DNA of 64,000 nt from JBCBSZ01 sp039185015 (GCA_039185015.1 JBCDAU010000029.1:4521-68520), one strand, 5' to 3'. Numbered from the stretch's first letter, positions 15,322 through 23,744 are shown. Notes: generated by a model not told the origin, from the sequence alone. Numbers and translations: made by a program.

Positions 15322-16509
15322 GTGACGGGGGTCAAGGGGGCCGAGGTCGACTCGGCGCGCGGGTGGTTGGTGACCGCCGCCGCCGTCCTGTCGATGTTCA
15401 CCGTCTTCGGTGTGGCCTACAGCTTCGGGGCCTTCTTCGAGGAGATGGCCGACGAGTTCGACGCCGGCAGCGGTGCGACCGCCCTGGTGTTCTCGATCAC
15501 CATCAGCGCCTCCTTCGCATTGGGCCCGATCACCGGGCGCTGGGCCGACCGCTTCGGCCCACGGCCGGTCCTCCAGATCGGCGCAGCGAGTCTCGCCGTC
15601 GGTCTCCTCGCGACGACGGTCGTGCCGAACCTCGTGCTGGGCTACGTCACCTACGGCATCGGCGTGGGGTTCGCCGTGGCCTGCGGCTATGTGCCGATGG
15701 TGTCGACCGTCGGCGGCTGGTTCGTCCAGCGCCGCACGCTCGCTCTCGGCGTGGCCGTCGCCGGCATCGGACTCGGCACCCTCATCGGCAACCCGGTCGC
15801 CGCAGCGCTGATCGATGCGACCACGTGGCGGACCACCTTCGTGGTCTTCGCCGTCGTGGGAGCGGGCCTCATGCTCGCTGCCTCCAGCGTCGCCGTGCCC
15901 GGCCCGGCGGCGGTCCCGAGTGCTCGCCCCCGAAGCCTGCGCGAGCTGCTCCGCATCGAGGACTTCGCCCGCCTGTACGGGTCGAGCCTCCTGATCACCT
16001 TCGGCCTGTTCGTGCCCTTCGTCTTCCTCGCCACGTACGCCGAAGACGAGGGCATCGGCGAGGTCGCTGCCGCAGCCCTCGTCGGGGTGATCGGCGCGTC
16101 GAGCGTGGTCGGCCGACTCGGGCTGGGGGCCCTCGCCGGCCGCCTGGGTGAGCTGCGGCTCTACCGGATGACGGTCTTCGTGATGGCCGTGTCGCACCTG
16201 ATCTGGCTCGTCGCCGGCGCGAGCCATGCTGCCTTGATCGCCTACGCCGTCGTTCTCGGCGTCGGCTACGGCGGGTTCATCGCCATCTCGCCCGCGGTCG
16301 TCGCCCAGCGCTTCGGGATGGAGGGCATCGGCGGGGTGCTCGGTGCCGTCTACACCTCGGCGGGCATCGGTGGCCTCCTCGGCCCGCCCATCGCCGGCGT
16401 GCTCATCGACCGCTCGGGATTCTCGACTGCGATCGTGTTCGCGACGGTGATGAGCGTTGCCGGCTGGTCGCTGCTGCTCCGCTTCGGCCGGTCGGCCCCG
16501 GCGCAATAG
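15322..16509 (+). CDS. MFS transporter, oxalate/formate-monocarboxylate type
   Basis: The protein is 395 residues with twelve predicted transmembrane helices. The N-terminus 'RGWLVTAAAVLSMFTVFGVAYSFG' and loop 2-3 GRWADRFGPRPV are typical of the oxalate:formate and monocarboxylate branch of the MFS. It probably exchanges or imports small organic acids across the inner membrane. The GTG at 15322 follows the anti-sigma gene by 34 bases, so it may be transcribed with that operon or from a weak promoter (GAGGCT six bases before the start). The UGA-containing arsC-like gene begins 11 bases after the stop. Confidence 0.8.
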   Translation: MTGVKGAEVDSARGWLVTAAAVLSMFTVFGVAYSFGAFFEEMADEFDAGSGATALVFSITISASFALGPITGRWADRFGPRPVLQIGAASLAVGLLATTVVPNLVLGYVTYGIGVGFAVACGYVPMVSTVGGWFVQRRTLALGVAVAGIGLGTLIGNPVAAALIDATTWRTTFVVFAVVGAGLMLAASSVAVPGPAAVPSARPRSLRELLRIEDFARLYGSSLLITFGLFVPFVFLATYAEDEGIGEVAAAALVGVIGASSVVGRLGLGALAGRLGELRLYRMTVFVMAVSHLIWLVAGASHAALIAYAVVLGVGYGGFIAISPAVVAQRFGMEGIGGVLGAVYTSAGIGGLLGPPIAGVLIDRSGFSTAIVFATVMSVAGWSLLLRFGRSAPAQ

Positions 16510-16520
16510 AGTTCGAGTCG

Positions 16521-16883
16521 ATGACGGTCACGATCTACCACAACCCCAACTGAAGCTCGTCGAAGCGTGCCTTGGCGGTCGCCGAGGAGCAGGGCAACGA
16601 GGTCGACGTCGTGCGGTACCTGAAGGAGCCGCCCGATCGAGGGACCCTGGAACGCATCGTCGAGATCCTCGAGGATCCGGTCGAGGACCTGGTCCGCAAG
16701 GACTCGGTCTTCAAGAAGCTCGAGCTCGACCCCGACGACTTCGTCGGCGATCCGAGCGCCGTCGTCGACATCCTCGAGGCGCACCCGAAGCTGCTGCAGC
16801 GGCCGGTGCTCGTCTCGTCCGACGCGGCGATCATCGGCCGTCCGGGCGACCGGATCGGCCCCTTCCTCGACGCCGCCTCGTAG
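16521..16883 (+). CDS. ArsC/Spx-family reductase with in-frame UGA at the catalytic position (putative selenoprotein)
   Basis: The 120-residue frame begins at ATG 16521 and continues through a TGA at 16551-16553 to TAG at 16881. Residues 7-15 read HNPN-U-SSSK; in ArsC-family proteins this is HNPxCSxSR, with the cysteine as catalytic nucleophile. All three family arginines are present: Arg59 (LVRKDS), Arg94 (LQRPVLV) and Arg107 (IIGRPGD), close to the numbering of classical ArsC. A hairpin with a GGUC loop starts 16 bases after the UGA. I infer selenocysteine at residue 11, giving a selenol-based reductase, possibly of arsenate or of disulfides. If UGA were a stop, only ten residues would be made; a start at 16572 (TTG) would lose the active site. 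SelA/B/C/D genes are outside the window. Confidence 0.85.
16570..16587 (+). promoter_or_regulatory. Candidate bacterial SECIS element
   Basis: CCUUGGC (16570-16576) pairs with GCCGAGG (16581-16587), seven pairs including one U-G, around the loop GGUC (16577-16580). The loop begins 23 bases after the UGA, within the window known for bacterial SECIS elements, and starts with G-G-U, matching the GGUC in the apical loop of the E. coli fdhF element recognised by SelB. Confidence 0.75.
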
Positions 16884-16930
16884 GACCGGCGCCGCGGAGT
16901 TGCGCGGCTGTCGTCGGTTCGTCGGTTCGG

Positions 16931-16965
16931 ACGTGGGCGCGCCCACACCAGTGTGGGTTCCACGT
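16931..16965 (+). terminator. Hairpin after the arsC-like gene
   Basis: CCCACA (16942-16947) and TGTGGG (16952-16957) flank CCAG, and ACGTGG (16931-16936) and CCACGT (16960-16965) can extend it. It lies about 50 bases past the stop and is a plausible terminator. GTGGGCGCGCCCAC next to it is also a palindrome. Confidence 0.45.
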
Positions 16966-17017
16966 GACGCGGGCGCGTTCGTGGCGAGACCCACGGAGTC
17001 GATGGTGGGCGGAGCAG

Positions 17018-17070
17018 GTGGCTCCCAGTGGTGCTCTCGGAGGTCCTCATCGCAGGACCTCCGGAGCCAC
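17018..17070. terminator. Bidirectional terminator between convergent genes
   Basis: Inner arms GGAGGTCCT (17039-17047) and AGGACCTCC (17054-17062) pair perfectly around CATCGC; outer arms GTGGCTCC (17018-17025) and GGAGCCAC (17063-17070) extend it. The structure directly precedes the 3' end of the minus-strand gene at 17076 and can serve both strands. Confidence 0.7.
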
Positions 17071-17075
17071 TGGTG

Positions 17076-18191
17076 TCAGCCCGCTGACGAGGCTGACCGC
17101 TCGTCGGCCAGGCGGCGATGGGCGACGTCACCGACCCGGAGCACCCACTCGAGCGGGCCGCGCCCGACGTAGCGCCGCCAGACCAGCGCCACCACCGTGA
17201 AACCGGCGATGATCGCCGCGCTGTACCAGTACTCCTGGACGATGTCGGTCTCCTCACGCGGCCACCCCCGGTCGTGCAGCAGGACGTGGAAGACGTAGAA
17301 GGTCAGGGCCATCTGGCCGAACACGATCGCCGGATGCAGCAGGCGAGGCCCCACGCGTGCGACGAGCAGGCACAGGCCGACCGCGGCCAGGGACGTGCCG
17401 GTCGCCCCGAGCACCCAGGCCGGCATGTCCGAGTGGCCGGCCGCATCGAGGAGACGGCTCGGTTCGAACGTGCCGTCCTCGGCCCACGGCTCGGCGTCGA
17501 TCCGACCGACCCACCAGCGGGCACCGGGGTAGCCGATGAGCGCGAGGACGACCCCGGCACCGAGCAGCCCGACGGCAGTGCGCACCTCGCCGAGCGGGAG
17601 GCGGGCCACCCACATGCCGACGAGGAAGAACGCCAGCGTCGGGAGCACCGGGTAGTAGCCGTTGAGCAGGAGGGTGGAGCCGAGCGCTCCGAGCTCGTCG
17701 ATGCCCACCCATCCATCGGTGGTCGGCAGGTCGGGTGCCAGGGTCTGTGCGGTGATCCCGCCGACGATCATCACGGCCACCGCCGAGACGAGGAGGCCGG
17801 ACGTGGGCAGTCGACGGAGGACGATGGCGAGCAGGAAGAACACGCCGTAGTACTGCAGGATCACGGCGATCGCGAGGCTGTACTCCTGCAGCACCAACCC
17901 GGCCGGGAGCAGCAGCGCCGCCCTGGTCGCGAGCGCGACGTCGGGCGCGGGCGAGCGCCGGGTGAGGAACTCGACGCCGACGCCGCCGAGGAGCACGAAC
18001 AGCGGCATCGCCCGCCCGTTGGTGAACAACTTCACCGACGATCCGAAGCCACCGTCGGGGTCGGCCTCGACGAAGTGGGCGATCACCATGCCGACCATGG
18101 CCAGGGCGCGGGCGAGGTCGATCCCGATCAGGCGACCGGGCCGGTCGGCGGCCGGTGTGTCGGCCGGAGCCTCGGTGGCGAGTGCGACCAC
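17076..18191 (-). CDS. Multi-pass membrane acyltransferase-like protein (HGSNAT/DUF1624-DUF418 type)
   Basis: The protein is 371 residues with about ten transmembrane helices. The N-terminus RLIGIDLARALAMVGMVIAH is the hallmark of the heparan-alpha-glucosaminide N-acetyltransferase-like catalytic domain, and the conserved His of that motif is present. The C-terminal helices resemble DUF418 (ALTFYVFHVLLHDRGWP). These proteins are thought to move acyl groups across the membrane onto sugars or lipids, but the substrate here is unknown. The GTG start at 18191 has TACAAC six bases upstream, consistent with a leaderless transcript. It ends against the terminator at 17018-17070. Confidence 0.75.
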   Translation of the reverse strand: MVALATEAPADTPAADRPGRLIGIDLARALAMVGMVIAHFVEADPDGGFGSSVKLFTNGRAMPLFVLLGGVGVEFLTRRSPAPDVALATRAALLLPAGLVLQEYSLAIAVILQYYGVFFLLAIVLRRLPTSGLLVSAVAVMIVGGITAQTLAPDLPTTDGWVGIDELGALGSTLLLNGYYPVLPTLAFFLVGMWVARLPLGEVRTAVGLLGAGVVLALIGYPGARWWVGRIDAEPWAEDGTFEPSRLLDAAGHSDMPAWVLGATGTSLAAVGLCLLVARVGPRLLHPAIVFGQMALTFYVFHVLLHDRGWPREETDIVQEYWYSAAIIAGFTVVALVWRRYVGRGPLEWVLRVGDVAHRRLADERSASSAG

Positions 18192-18226
18192 GCCACCGTT
18201 GTACCGGCCGCGGTGTCAATCTGGGA

Positions 18227-19000
18227 TCAGGGCCGGTGGTCCGCCAGGAAGTCGACCAACGACCGGGGCCGACGCCCGAGCACGCCTGTCAGTGCTGCGG
18301 TCGAGCCGACCAGGCCGCTCTCGTCGTAGAAGCGGAACATCCTGACCAGGTCGTCCGGGGCGTCCGGCCAGTCGTCGGGTGCGACCCGCTCGACCGACGC
18401 GCCGATGCGCTCGGCGACCTCGAGGTGGGTCACCCCCGCCTCACCACACAGCTCCCAGGTCGCGTGCACGTGCCGGTCGGCGAGCACCGCCGCGGCCGCC
18501 GCACCCACGTCGCCGAGATCGACCATGGCCAGCGGTTGCGCCGGGTCGTACGGCAGGCGGAACCGACCGTGCTCGTCGGCCTCGGCGAGGAACGGCAGCA
18601 GGTTCTGGAGGTAGGGGGCCGGCTGGAGGATCGTCCACGCGACGTCCGGAGCGGCGCGCAGCATCGCCTCGACCCGTGCCTTGCGCCAGTGGTGCGGCAT
18701 CGCCTCGATCGAGGGAGCGAGCACGGAGTGGAACACGAGCCGCAGCCCGTGCCGGCGGGCGGCAGCGAGGGCGTGCGCCCCCATCAGCTCCTCGTCCGGC
18801 GACAGGTTCGGGGCGAGGTGGTAGAGCGCATCGGCCCCATCGCCCGCGTCGAGCAACGTCGTCGGGTCGCTCAGGTCGCCGTCCGCTCGGCTGAGGCGTC
18901 GGGTGTCCCACCCGGCCGCGTCGAGCGCATCGGCCACCGCCCGGCCCGTCTTGCCCGACGCTCCCGACACGACGACGCTGGGACGGCCGGGACTGCTCAC
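18227..19000 (-). CDS. NmrA-like NAD(P)-binding protein (atypical SDR)
   Basis: The protein is 257 residues. The Rossmann start 'PSVVVSGASGKTGRAVADAL' has the glycine pattern of the SDR/NmrA family, followed by DLSDPTTLLDAGDGADALYH for the acidic second strand. A conserved segment 'WTILQPAPYLQNLLPFLAEA' is typical of NmrA-like and NAD(P)H azoreductase-like proteins. No catalytic YxxxK is evident, so a sensor or reductase role are both possible. GTG 19000 begins right before the Rossmann strand; the longer frame to 19105 overlaps the divergent hydrolase. Only 11 bases separate the two start codons. Confidence 0.8.
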   Translation of the reverse strand: MSSPGRPSVVVSGASGKTGRAVADALDAAGWDTRRLSRADGDLSDPTTLLDAGDGADALYHLAPNLSPDEELMGAHALAAARRHGLRLVFHSVLAPSIEAMPHHWRKARVEAMLRAAPDVAWTILQPAPYLQNLLPFLAEADEHGRFRLPYDPAQPLAMVDLGDVGAAAAAVLADRHVHATWELCGEAGVTHLEVAERIGASVERVAPDDWPDAPDDLVRMFRFYDESGLVGSTAALTGVLGRRPRSLVDFLADHRP

Positions 19001-19011
19001 GAGGGGACAGC

Positions 19012-20151
19012 ATGACCGAGATCCAGGGCCGATGCGACGAGCAGTTCGCTCCCGTGCGGGACGCGTTCGCCACCAACTTCTCGAAGCGGAACGAGGTCGG
19101 GGCATCGGTGTGCGTCGCGATCGACGGCGAGGTGGTGGTCGACCTGTGGGGCGGGTTCGCCGACGAGGACCGGACCACGCCCTGGACGGCCGACACCATC
19201 GTCAACGTGTACTCGACGACCAAGACGATGTCGTTCCTGTGCGTGCTCGTGCTCGCCGACCGGGGCGAGATCGACCTCCACGCCCCGGTGGCCCGCTATT
19301 GGCCCGACTTCGCCGCCGAGGGCAAGGACGGCATCGAGGTCCGGCACCTCCTGTCCCACTCGGCCGGTCTGCCGACCTGGGACCAGCGCCTCGAACCGAC
19401 GGAGCTCGCCGACCATCGCCGCGTGGCCGCCCTGCTCGCCGCGCAGGCGCCGCGCTGGGCGGCGGGCACGAAGTCGGGGTACCACGCCGTCACCCAGGGC
19501 AACCTGCTCGGCGAGGTCGTCGAGCGCGTCACCGGGCGCAGCCTCGGCACCTTCTTCCGGGAGGAGATCGCCGAGCCCCTCGGCGCCGACTTCCACATCG
19601 GCCTGCCCGCCGAGCACGACGATCGGGTCGGCGAGATGATCCCTCCCGGGGTGGTCCTCGGCGAGGGTCGGGATTCGAGCGGCGGTGAGTCGGGCGCGTC
19701 GCTGGTCAACCCGGTCCTCGACGCGCTCGAGCCACGTGAGACCTGGTGGCGTCGGGCCGAGATCCCCGCCGCCGGTGGCATCGGCAACGCCCGCTCGGTG
19801 GCTCGGGTGCACGCCATGACGGCGGGAGGTGGCGAGGTCGACGGCATCCGGCTCCTCTCGCCCGAAGGTGTCGAGGCGATCTTCGAGGAGCAGACCTACG
19901 GCACGGACATCGTCCTCGGCGTGCCCATGCGCTACGGGATGGGCTTCGGTCTCACGTCGCCCGACACGCCGGTGAGCCCGAACCCGCGCACCTGCTTCTG
20001 GGGCGGCTGGGGCGGCTCGATGGTGGTCGCCGACCTCGACGCCAACATGTCGTTCGCCTACGTCATGAACCGGATGGAGGCGACGCTGACCGGCGACTCG
20101 CGTGGCGCGGCTCTGCTGCTGTCGACGCTCGGGGTGCTCGCCGCCGACTGA
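19012..20151 (+). CDS. Beta-lactamase-family serine hydrolase
   Basis: The protein is 379 residues and belongs to the class C beta-lactamase/penicillin-binding-protein fold. The nucleophile is Ser68 in STTK (68-71); Tyr157 in SGYHAVTQG is the expected second catalytic residue; the third motif is probably the FWGGWGGSM stretch. Many such proteins are esterases (EstB type) or D-amino-acid hydrolases rather than true lactamases. No signal peptide is seen. The ATG follows GAGGGG eight bases upstream. It diverges from the NmrA-like gene and converges with an MFS gene. Confidence 0.88.
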   Translation: MTEIQGRCDEQFAPVRDAFATNFSKRNEVGASVCVAIDGEVVVDLWGGFADEDRTTPWTADTIVNVYSTTKTMSFLCVLVLADRGEIDLHAPVARYWPDFAAEGKDGIEVRHLLSHSAGLPTWDQRLEPTELADHRRVAALLAAQAPRWAAGTKSGYHAVTQGNLLGEVVERVTGRSLGTFFREEIAEPLGADFHIGLPAEHDDRVGEMIPPGVVLGEGRDSSGGESGASLVNPVLDALEPRETWWRRAEIPAAGGIGNARSVARVHAMTAGGGEVDGIRLLSPEGVEAIFEEQTYGTDIVLGVPMRYGMGFGLTSPDTPVSPNPRTCFWGGWGGSMVVADLDANMSFAYVMNRMEATLTGDSRGAALLLSTLGVLAAD

Positions 20152-20157
20152 GCGGGC

Positions 20158-21408
20158 TCAGGCCGGAGTCGCCATCGGTCGGCGCTGGGCGAACGCCGTG
20201 GTGGCCGCCACGACGAGCCACGCCACGAGGCCCATCGCCACCAGCGTGGTGCGCAGGCCGATGGCGTCGGCCAGCGCGCCGAGCGGTGCGGCGAAGATGC
20301 CGAAGGCGGAGAAACCGAGCATCAGCAGCGACTGCATACGGCCGTGGAACTCCTCGTCGGCCCGCAAGAGCACGAGCGAGTTGCTGAGCGACTGAAAGGC
20401 GGCGTTGCCCGCACCGGCGGCGAACGCCGCACCGAGCGCGAGCCACAGGCCTGGCGCCACGCCGAGCAGGATCACCCCGCCGCCGAAGGCGAGACCGGCC
20501 ACGGCGAGCTGGACGTCGGTGATGGTGCCGTCACGGCGCCCGGCGATGCGGAGGCTGACCACGACTGCGCCGACCGCGCCGGCCGACGACAGCGCGCCGA
20601 GCCAGCCGGGACCGCCGCCGAGCACGTCGTCGACGAGGGAGGGCAGGAAGCTGACGTACGGGAAGGCGACGGCGACGACCAGGAGCGCGAGCACCGCCGG
20701 GCGCCCGATCTCCGGGTGGGCACGCACGTAGCGGATGCCGGCCTGCAGGTCGTCGAGCGGCGTGGTGTCGGAGTGGTCACCCTTGGGCTCCCCGGCGGGC
20801 AGCCGAGAGGTGAGCACGACGGCGGCGACGAGGATGACGGTGAGGATGACGTACACGCCCTCCGGGCCGATCGTGGCGATGCCGATCAGCGCACCGGCCA
20901 GACCGGGGCCGATCACCCTCGTGGCGTTCATCGAGATCTGCGCGAGCAGCACGGCGTTGACGAGTCGGTCGCGTCCGACCAGCTCGGCGGAGAAGGCGAG
21001 TCGCGTCGGTGCGATGAACGCGAACGCCGCACCCTGGAACGCGGCGGACACGACCAGCATCCAGAACTCCAGCGAGTCGGTGATGAGCGCCGTCGCGATC
21101 GCCCCGGCGGACAGCGCGAGCACGCCGTTCGCGAGCAAGAGGACCATCCGCTTCGGGAGTCGGTCGGCGGCGACACCGCCGAGGGGGGTGCACACGAGCA
21201 TCGGCAGGCCCATGCCGAGGAACACCAGCCCCAACGACGAGTTGGTCCCGGTCAGTTGGAAGGCGACGAACCCACGGGCGATGGCCTGCATCGGCATCGC
21301 CGCGAAGGCGAGCGCGCCGGCGAACCAGAGCCGTCGGTAGTCGGGGAGCTCGAGCGAGGCGAACGTCCGCTGCCATCGCCCCTGGGGTTCGGTCGCGGCC
21401 GCCGTCAT
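20158..21408 (-). CDS. MFS exporter coupled to a MarR regulator
   Basis: The protein is 416 residues with about twelve helices and motif GGVAADRLPKRMVLLLANG between helices 2 and 3, typical of the enterobactin-exporter (EntS)/multidrug branch of the MFS. It likely exports drugs or secondary metabolites. The start ATG (21408) overlaps the MarR stop as ATGA, and the MarR gene is transcribed first, so expression of the exporter follows MarR autoregulation. The seven-base gap to the convergent serine hydrolase gene leaves no room for a separate terminator. Confidence 0.85.
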   Translation of the reverse strand: MTAAATEPQGRWQRTFASLELPDYRRLWFAGALAFAAMPMQAIARGFVAFQLTGTNSSLGLVFLGMGLPMLVCTPLGGVAADRLPKRMVLLLANGVLALSAGAIATALITDSLEFWMLVVSAAFQGAAFAFIAPTRLAFSAELVGRDRLVNAVLLAQISMNATRVIGPGLAGALIGIATIGPEGVYVILTVILVAAVVLTSRLPAGEPKGDHSDTTPLDDLQAGIRYVRAHPEIGRPAVLALLVVAVAFPYVSFLPSLVDDVLGGGPGWLGALSSAGAVGAVVVSLRIAGRRDGTITDVQLAVAGLAFGGGVILLGVAPGLWLALGAAFAAGAGNAAFQSLSNSLVLLRADEEFHGRMQSLLMLGFSAFGIFAAPLGALADAIGLRTTLVAMGLVAWLVVAATTAFAQRRPMATPA

Positions 21409-21887
21409 CGACGAGCTGCTCGGAGCTCGTCGCCCACGGCCTCGGCGAACCGGGGGAGCAGCTCGGCCAGCTGCGTGCGCTCCTCGGCGGTGAAGTGGCC
21501 CAGGACCCCGTGGAGGAGCTCGCGCCGTCGTCGGCTCAGCTCTTCGTGGGCGCGTCGTCCCGTGTCGGTGAGCACGACCTCCACGCAGCGTCCGTCGCCC
21601 TCGGCCCGGCGGCGGTCGGCGAGCCCACGCCGCTGGAGGCGGTCGATGGCACGGGTGGCGGTCGACGGCTCCACCCGGAGCGCCTCGGCGAGCTCCTGCA
21701 TCCGGCAGGGGCCGTGGGCGCCGATGACGGCGAGCGTGTCGAGCTCGCCCGTCTCGAGCGATGGGCCGCCGTCCTCGAGCAGGTCGTGGCCGATGGTGCG
21801 CAGGCCCCGCAGCCGACGGAGATCGCGCCACGCGGCGCCGACCGTCGAGGACTCGGCGTCGGTCGTGGGCTCGTCGGTCACCGGCAT
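21405..21887 (-). CDS. MarR-family transcriptional regulator
   Basis: The protein is 160 residues. The winged helix spans about 40-110 with 'ELAEALRVEPSTATRAIDRL' as the recognition region and the wing RRAEGDGRCVEVVLTDTGRR. It presumably represses its own operon with the MFS exporter and responds to a small molecule. The promoter has a -10 TAGCCT seven bases before the ATG and an imperfect inverted repeat overlapping it, which is a likely autoregulatory site. Confidence 0.9.
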   Translation of the reverse strand: MPVTDEPTTDAESSTVGAAWRDLRRLRGLRTIGHDLLEDGGPSLETGELDTLAVIGAHGPCRMQELAEALRVEPSTATRAIDRLQRRGLADRRRAEGDGRCVEVVLTDTGRRAHEELSRRRRELLHGVLGHFTAEERTQLAELLPRFAEAVGDELRAARR

Positions 21888-21890
21888 GAC

Positions 21891-21903
21891 TTGCAGGCTA
21901 CAA
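21891..21903 (-). promoter_or_regulatory. -10 region and candidate MarR operator
   Basis: On the minus strand TTGTAGCCTGCAA is an inverted repeat (TTGTAG/CTGCAA, one mismatch) that contains the hexamer TAGCCT seven bases before the MarR start codon. A repressor bound here would cover the promoter. Confidence 0.45.
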
Positions 21904-22722
21904 CTATTCTCCCGCGGTTCGGTCGGGCAGGTCGAAGCACAGTCCGAGGTGGTCGCTCGCCCAGGTCTCGCCCGGAGGCCGACGCCCGATCACCCGATGA
22001 TCGATCGAGCTCCACCCGCCGTGGCCGACGGTGAAGAGGTAGTCCAGGCAGAAGCCGGCCTCGTCACCGGTCGTCACGGCGTTCTCGCGGGCCCGGAACC
22101 GCTCGTCGGAGCCGGGGAGGTGGGGGTTGGCCGAGGTCATCGTGATCTCGTCGACGGTCCCCCGCCGGTCGCCCCACAGGTCGACGAACCCGATGTCGAG
22201 CGCGTGCCGGTGCTCCGCCTCGTCCGGGAGCATGTTGCAGTCCCCACCGACCACGGGTCGCCGGTCGAGCGGCTCGAGGCCGGCCAGTAGCCCGCGGATC
22301 TCGTCGAGCTGGCGCATGCGCATCGGCGCGTCCTCGCGGAGGTACGTCAGGTGGACCGAGGCGTACCACCGTGGTCCTCCTGGCTCGTCGATCCGGGCCG
22401 CGACGATCTGCCGGGTACCGCCGTCGTGCGGTGGCTTCGGCAGCGGCACGACGACCGAGTCGAGGATCGGCCACCGGGACACCACGGCGTTGCCGAAGGG
22501 GACCTCGTGGGGTCCGGGCGGGAAGCGGTCCGGTGCGACGAGGCCTCCGCCCCAGGCCGCAGTACCGCCCAGGCGGGCCGCCAGCGCGTCCGCCCGGTCC
22601 GGCGCGACCTCCTGCAGGAGGACGACGTCGGGCGCCAGGTCGAGGAGCACGTCCGTCGCCGCGACGTATCGGTCATCGGGGTGGGTGAACTCCCACCAGA
22701 GGTTCCACACGACCACTCGCAC
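21904..22722 (-). CDS. Endonuclease/exonuclease/phosphatase (EEP) family protein
   Basis: The protein is 272 residues. It opens with VRVVVWNLWWEF (the conserved Asn of strand 1), then LAPDVVLLQEVAPDR with the metal-binding Glu, RPVVGGDCNMLPDEA (GDxN motif) and 'LDYLFT' with 'WASDHLGLCFDL' (SDH motif). All EEP catalytic residues are therefore present. The substrate may be nucleic acid, phosphoinositide or sphingomyelin-like. The GTG at 22722 is chosen because conserved strand 1 starts at residue 2; no signal peptide is seen. It diverges from the first Pro-rich gene. Confidence 0.88.
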   Translation of the reverse strand: MRVVVWNLWWEFTHPDDRYVAATDVLLDLAPDVVLLQEVAPDRADALAARLGGTAAWGGGLVAPDRFPPGPHEVPFGNAVVSRWPILDSVVVPLPKPPHDGGTRQIVAARIDEPGGPRWYASVHLTYLREDAPMRMRQLDEIRGLLAGLEPLDRRPVVGGDCNMLPDEAEHRHALDIGFVDLWGDRRGTVDEITMTSANPHLPGSDERFRARENAVTTGDEAGFCLDYLFTVGHGGWSSIDHRVIGRRPPGETWASDHLGLCFDLPDRTAGE

Positions 22723-22771
22723 GGTCGCCAGCCTCGCGGATCGTGGGATCACTGGCAGCACAACGCTCCAG

Positions 22772-22777
22772 TACCGT
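22772..22777 (+). promoter_or_regulatory. -10 hexamer TACCGT of a leaderless promoter
   Basis: TACCGT is followed by TTCGTC and the GTG start at 22784, six bases away. Confidence 0.4.
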
Positions 22778-22783
22778 TTCGTC

Positions 22784-23644
22784 GTGCTCTCTCAGCGGCT
22801 CGGTCAGCGTGCCGAGCTCGTGGTCACGGTGGCTGCCCTCATCGTCGGTCTGCACCTCGGTGCGCTGGCGATCCTGCTGACGCGAACGACCGGCGACGAG
22901 CTGCTCGCCCCGGTCGCCGCGGCGCCGATCACCACCGCGCCGGCCGTCGAGGACCCGCCTCCCCCGGTCGAGGGACGGTCGTCCGAGGCGGACGAGCCGG
23001 CGACCATCCTTGCGGTGCCGGTCAACCCGCTCGGCCGGATCGCGTCGAGCCGCGCCGCCGAACCGGTCGAGATCGACGCGCCTGCACCGACGCCGGCCCC
23101 CGCTTCCGAGCCCGCCCCGACTCCGGCTCCGGTCCCGGCTCCCGAGACGGCAGCCGCGCCGACGACGGCGGCGCCCACGACCACCGCTGCGCCGATATCG
23201 CCCGAGACGACCCGAGCCCCGGCTCCGGAGCCCGAGGTCGAGGTGGCCGACGAGGCGACGGTCGATGACGCTGCGCCGACGACCGAGCCCGTGCCGCCCG
23301 ACGTCGAGGAGGTCGACGAGCCGGAGGACGGTGTCGTCGACGGCACCGAGCCCGACGGCGAGGGCGACGGTGAGCCCGACGGGGACCAGGGCGACGCTCC
23401 GGGCGAAGACATCGACCAGCCGGACGATGGTGACGCTCCCGTCGACGACCCACCCGGCGACGGCCCGCCAGATCGCGACCCGCCGGGAGCGGGTGACGGT
23501 GGCCCAGGCGGTGGTGAGCCCGGGGGCGATGGCGACGACGATCCGCCCCGGGACGGCGGGGGTCGACCCCGCCCGATCCGTGACCTCATCGACTGCCTGA
23601 TCGAGAACCCCTTCGACCTGCGTTGCATCGCCGGCGCTCCCTGA
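22784..23644 (+). CDS. Pro/Ala/Asp-rich surface protein with N-terminal membrane anchor (first of two)
   Basis: The protein is 286 residues. After a short basic start, one hydrophobic helix (about 13-33, LVVTVAALIVGLHLGALAIL) acts as signal anchor. From residue 40 it is low-complexity: APTPAPAS and TTAAPTTTAA stretches, then acidic EPDGEGDGEPDGD and Gly/Pro/Asp-rich PGGGEPGGDGDDDP. A folded-looking C-terminus (RPIRDLIDCLIENPFDLRC) has two cysteines. It resembles cell-surface stalk or linker proteins; no enzymatic domain. The next gene encodes a protein of the same length and plan but little sequence identity, so the two are probably related. Confidence 0.55.
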   Translation: MLSQRLGQRAELVVTVAALIVGLHLGALAILLTRTTGDELLAPVAAAPITTAPAVEDPPPPVEGRSSEADEPATILAVPVNPLGRIASSRAAEPVEIDAPAPTPAPASEPAPTPAPVPAPETAAAPTTAAPTTTAAPISPETTRAPAPEPEVEVADEATVDDAAPTTEPVPPDVEEVDEPEDGVVDGTEPDGEGDGEPDGDQGDAPGEDIDQPDDGDAPVDDPPGDGPPDRDPPGAGDGGPGGGEPGGDGDDDPPRDGGGRPRPIRDLIDCLIENPFDLRCIAGAP

Positions 23645-23744
23645 TGCCCGGCGGTCGTCCCGACTGCGCTGGAGCACTCGACGGGAGACCTCCCCGGTGT
23701 GGGCGGAGCGGCGGACCGAGTGGGGCGCTGCGTGATGTCGCCAC

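Noticed and set aside
16551..16553. The in-frame TGA as a nonsense mutation making arsC a pseudogene, with a start at TTG 16572
   Set aside because: All family residues are intact on both sides, the TGA is exactly at the catalytic Cys codon, and a SECIS-like hairpin follows. A start at 16572 would remove the active site.
20344..22290. A 648-codon plus-strand frame across the MFS/MarR operon
   Set aside because: It spans two well-recognised minus-strand genes and a promoter and has no domain of its own.
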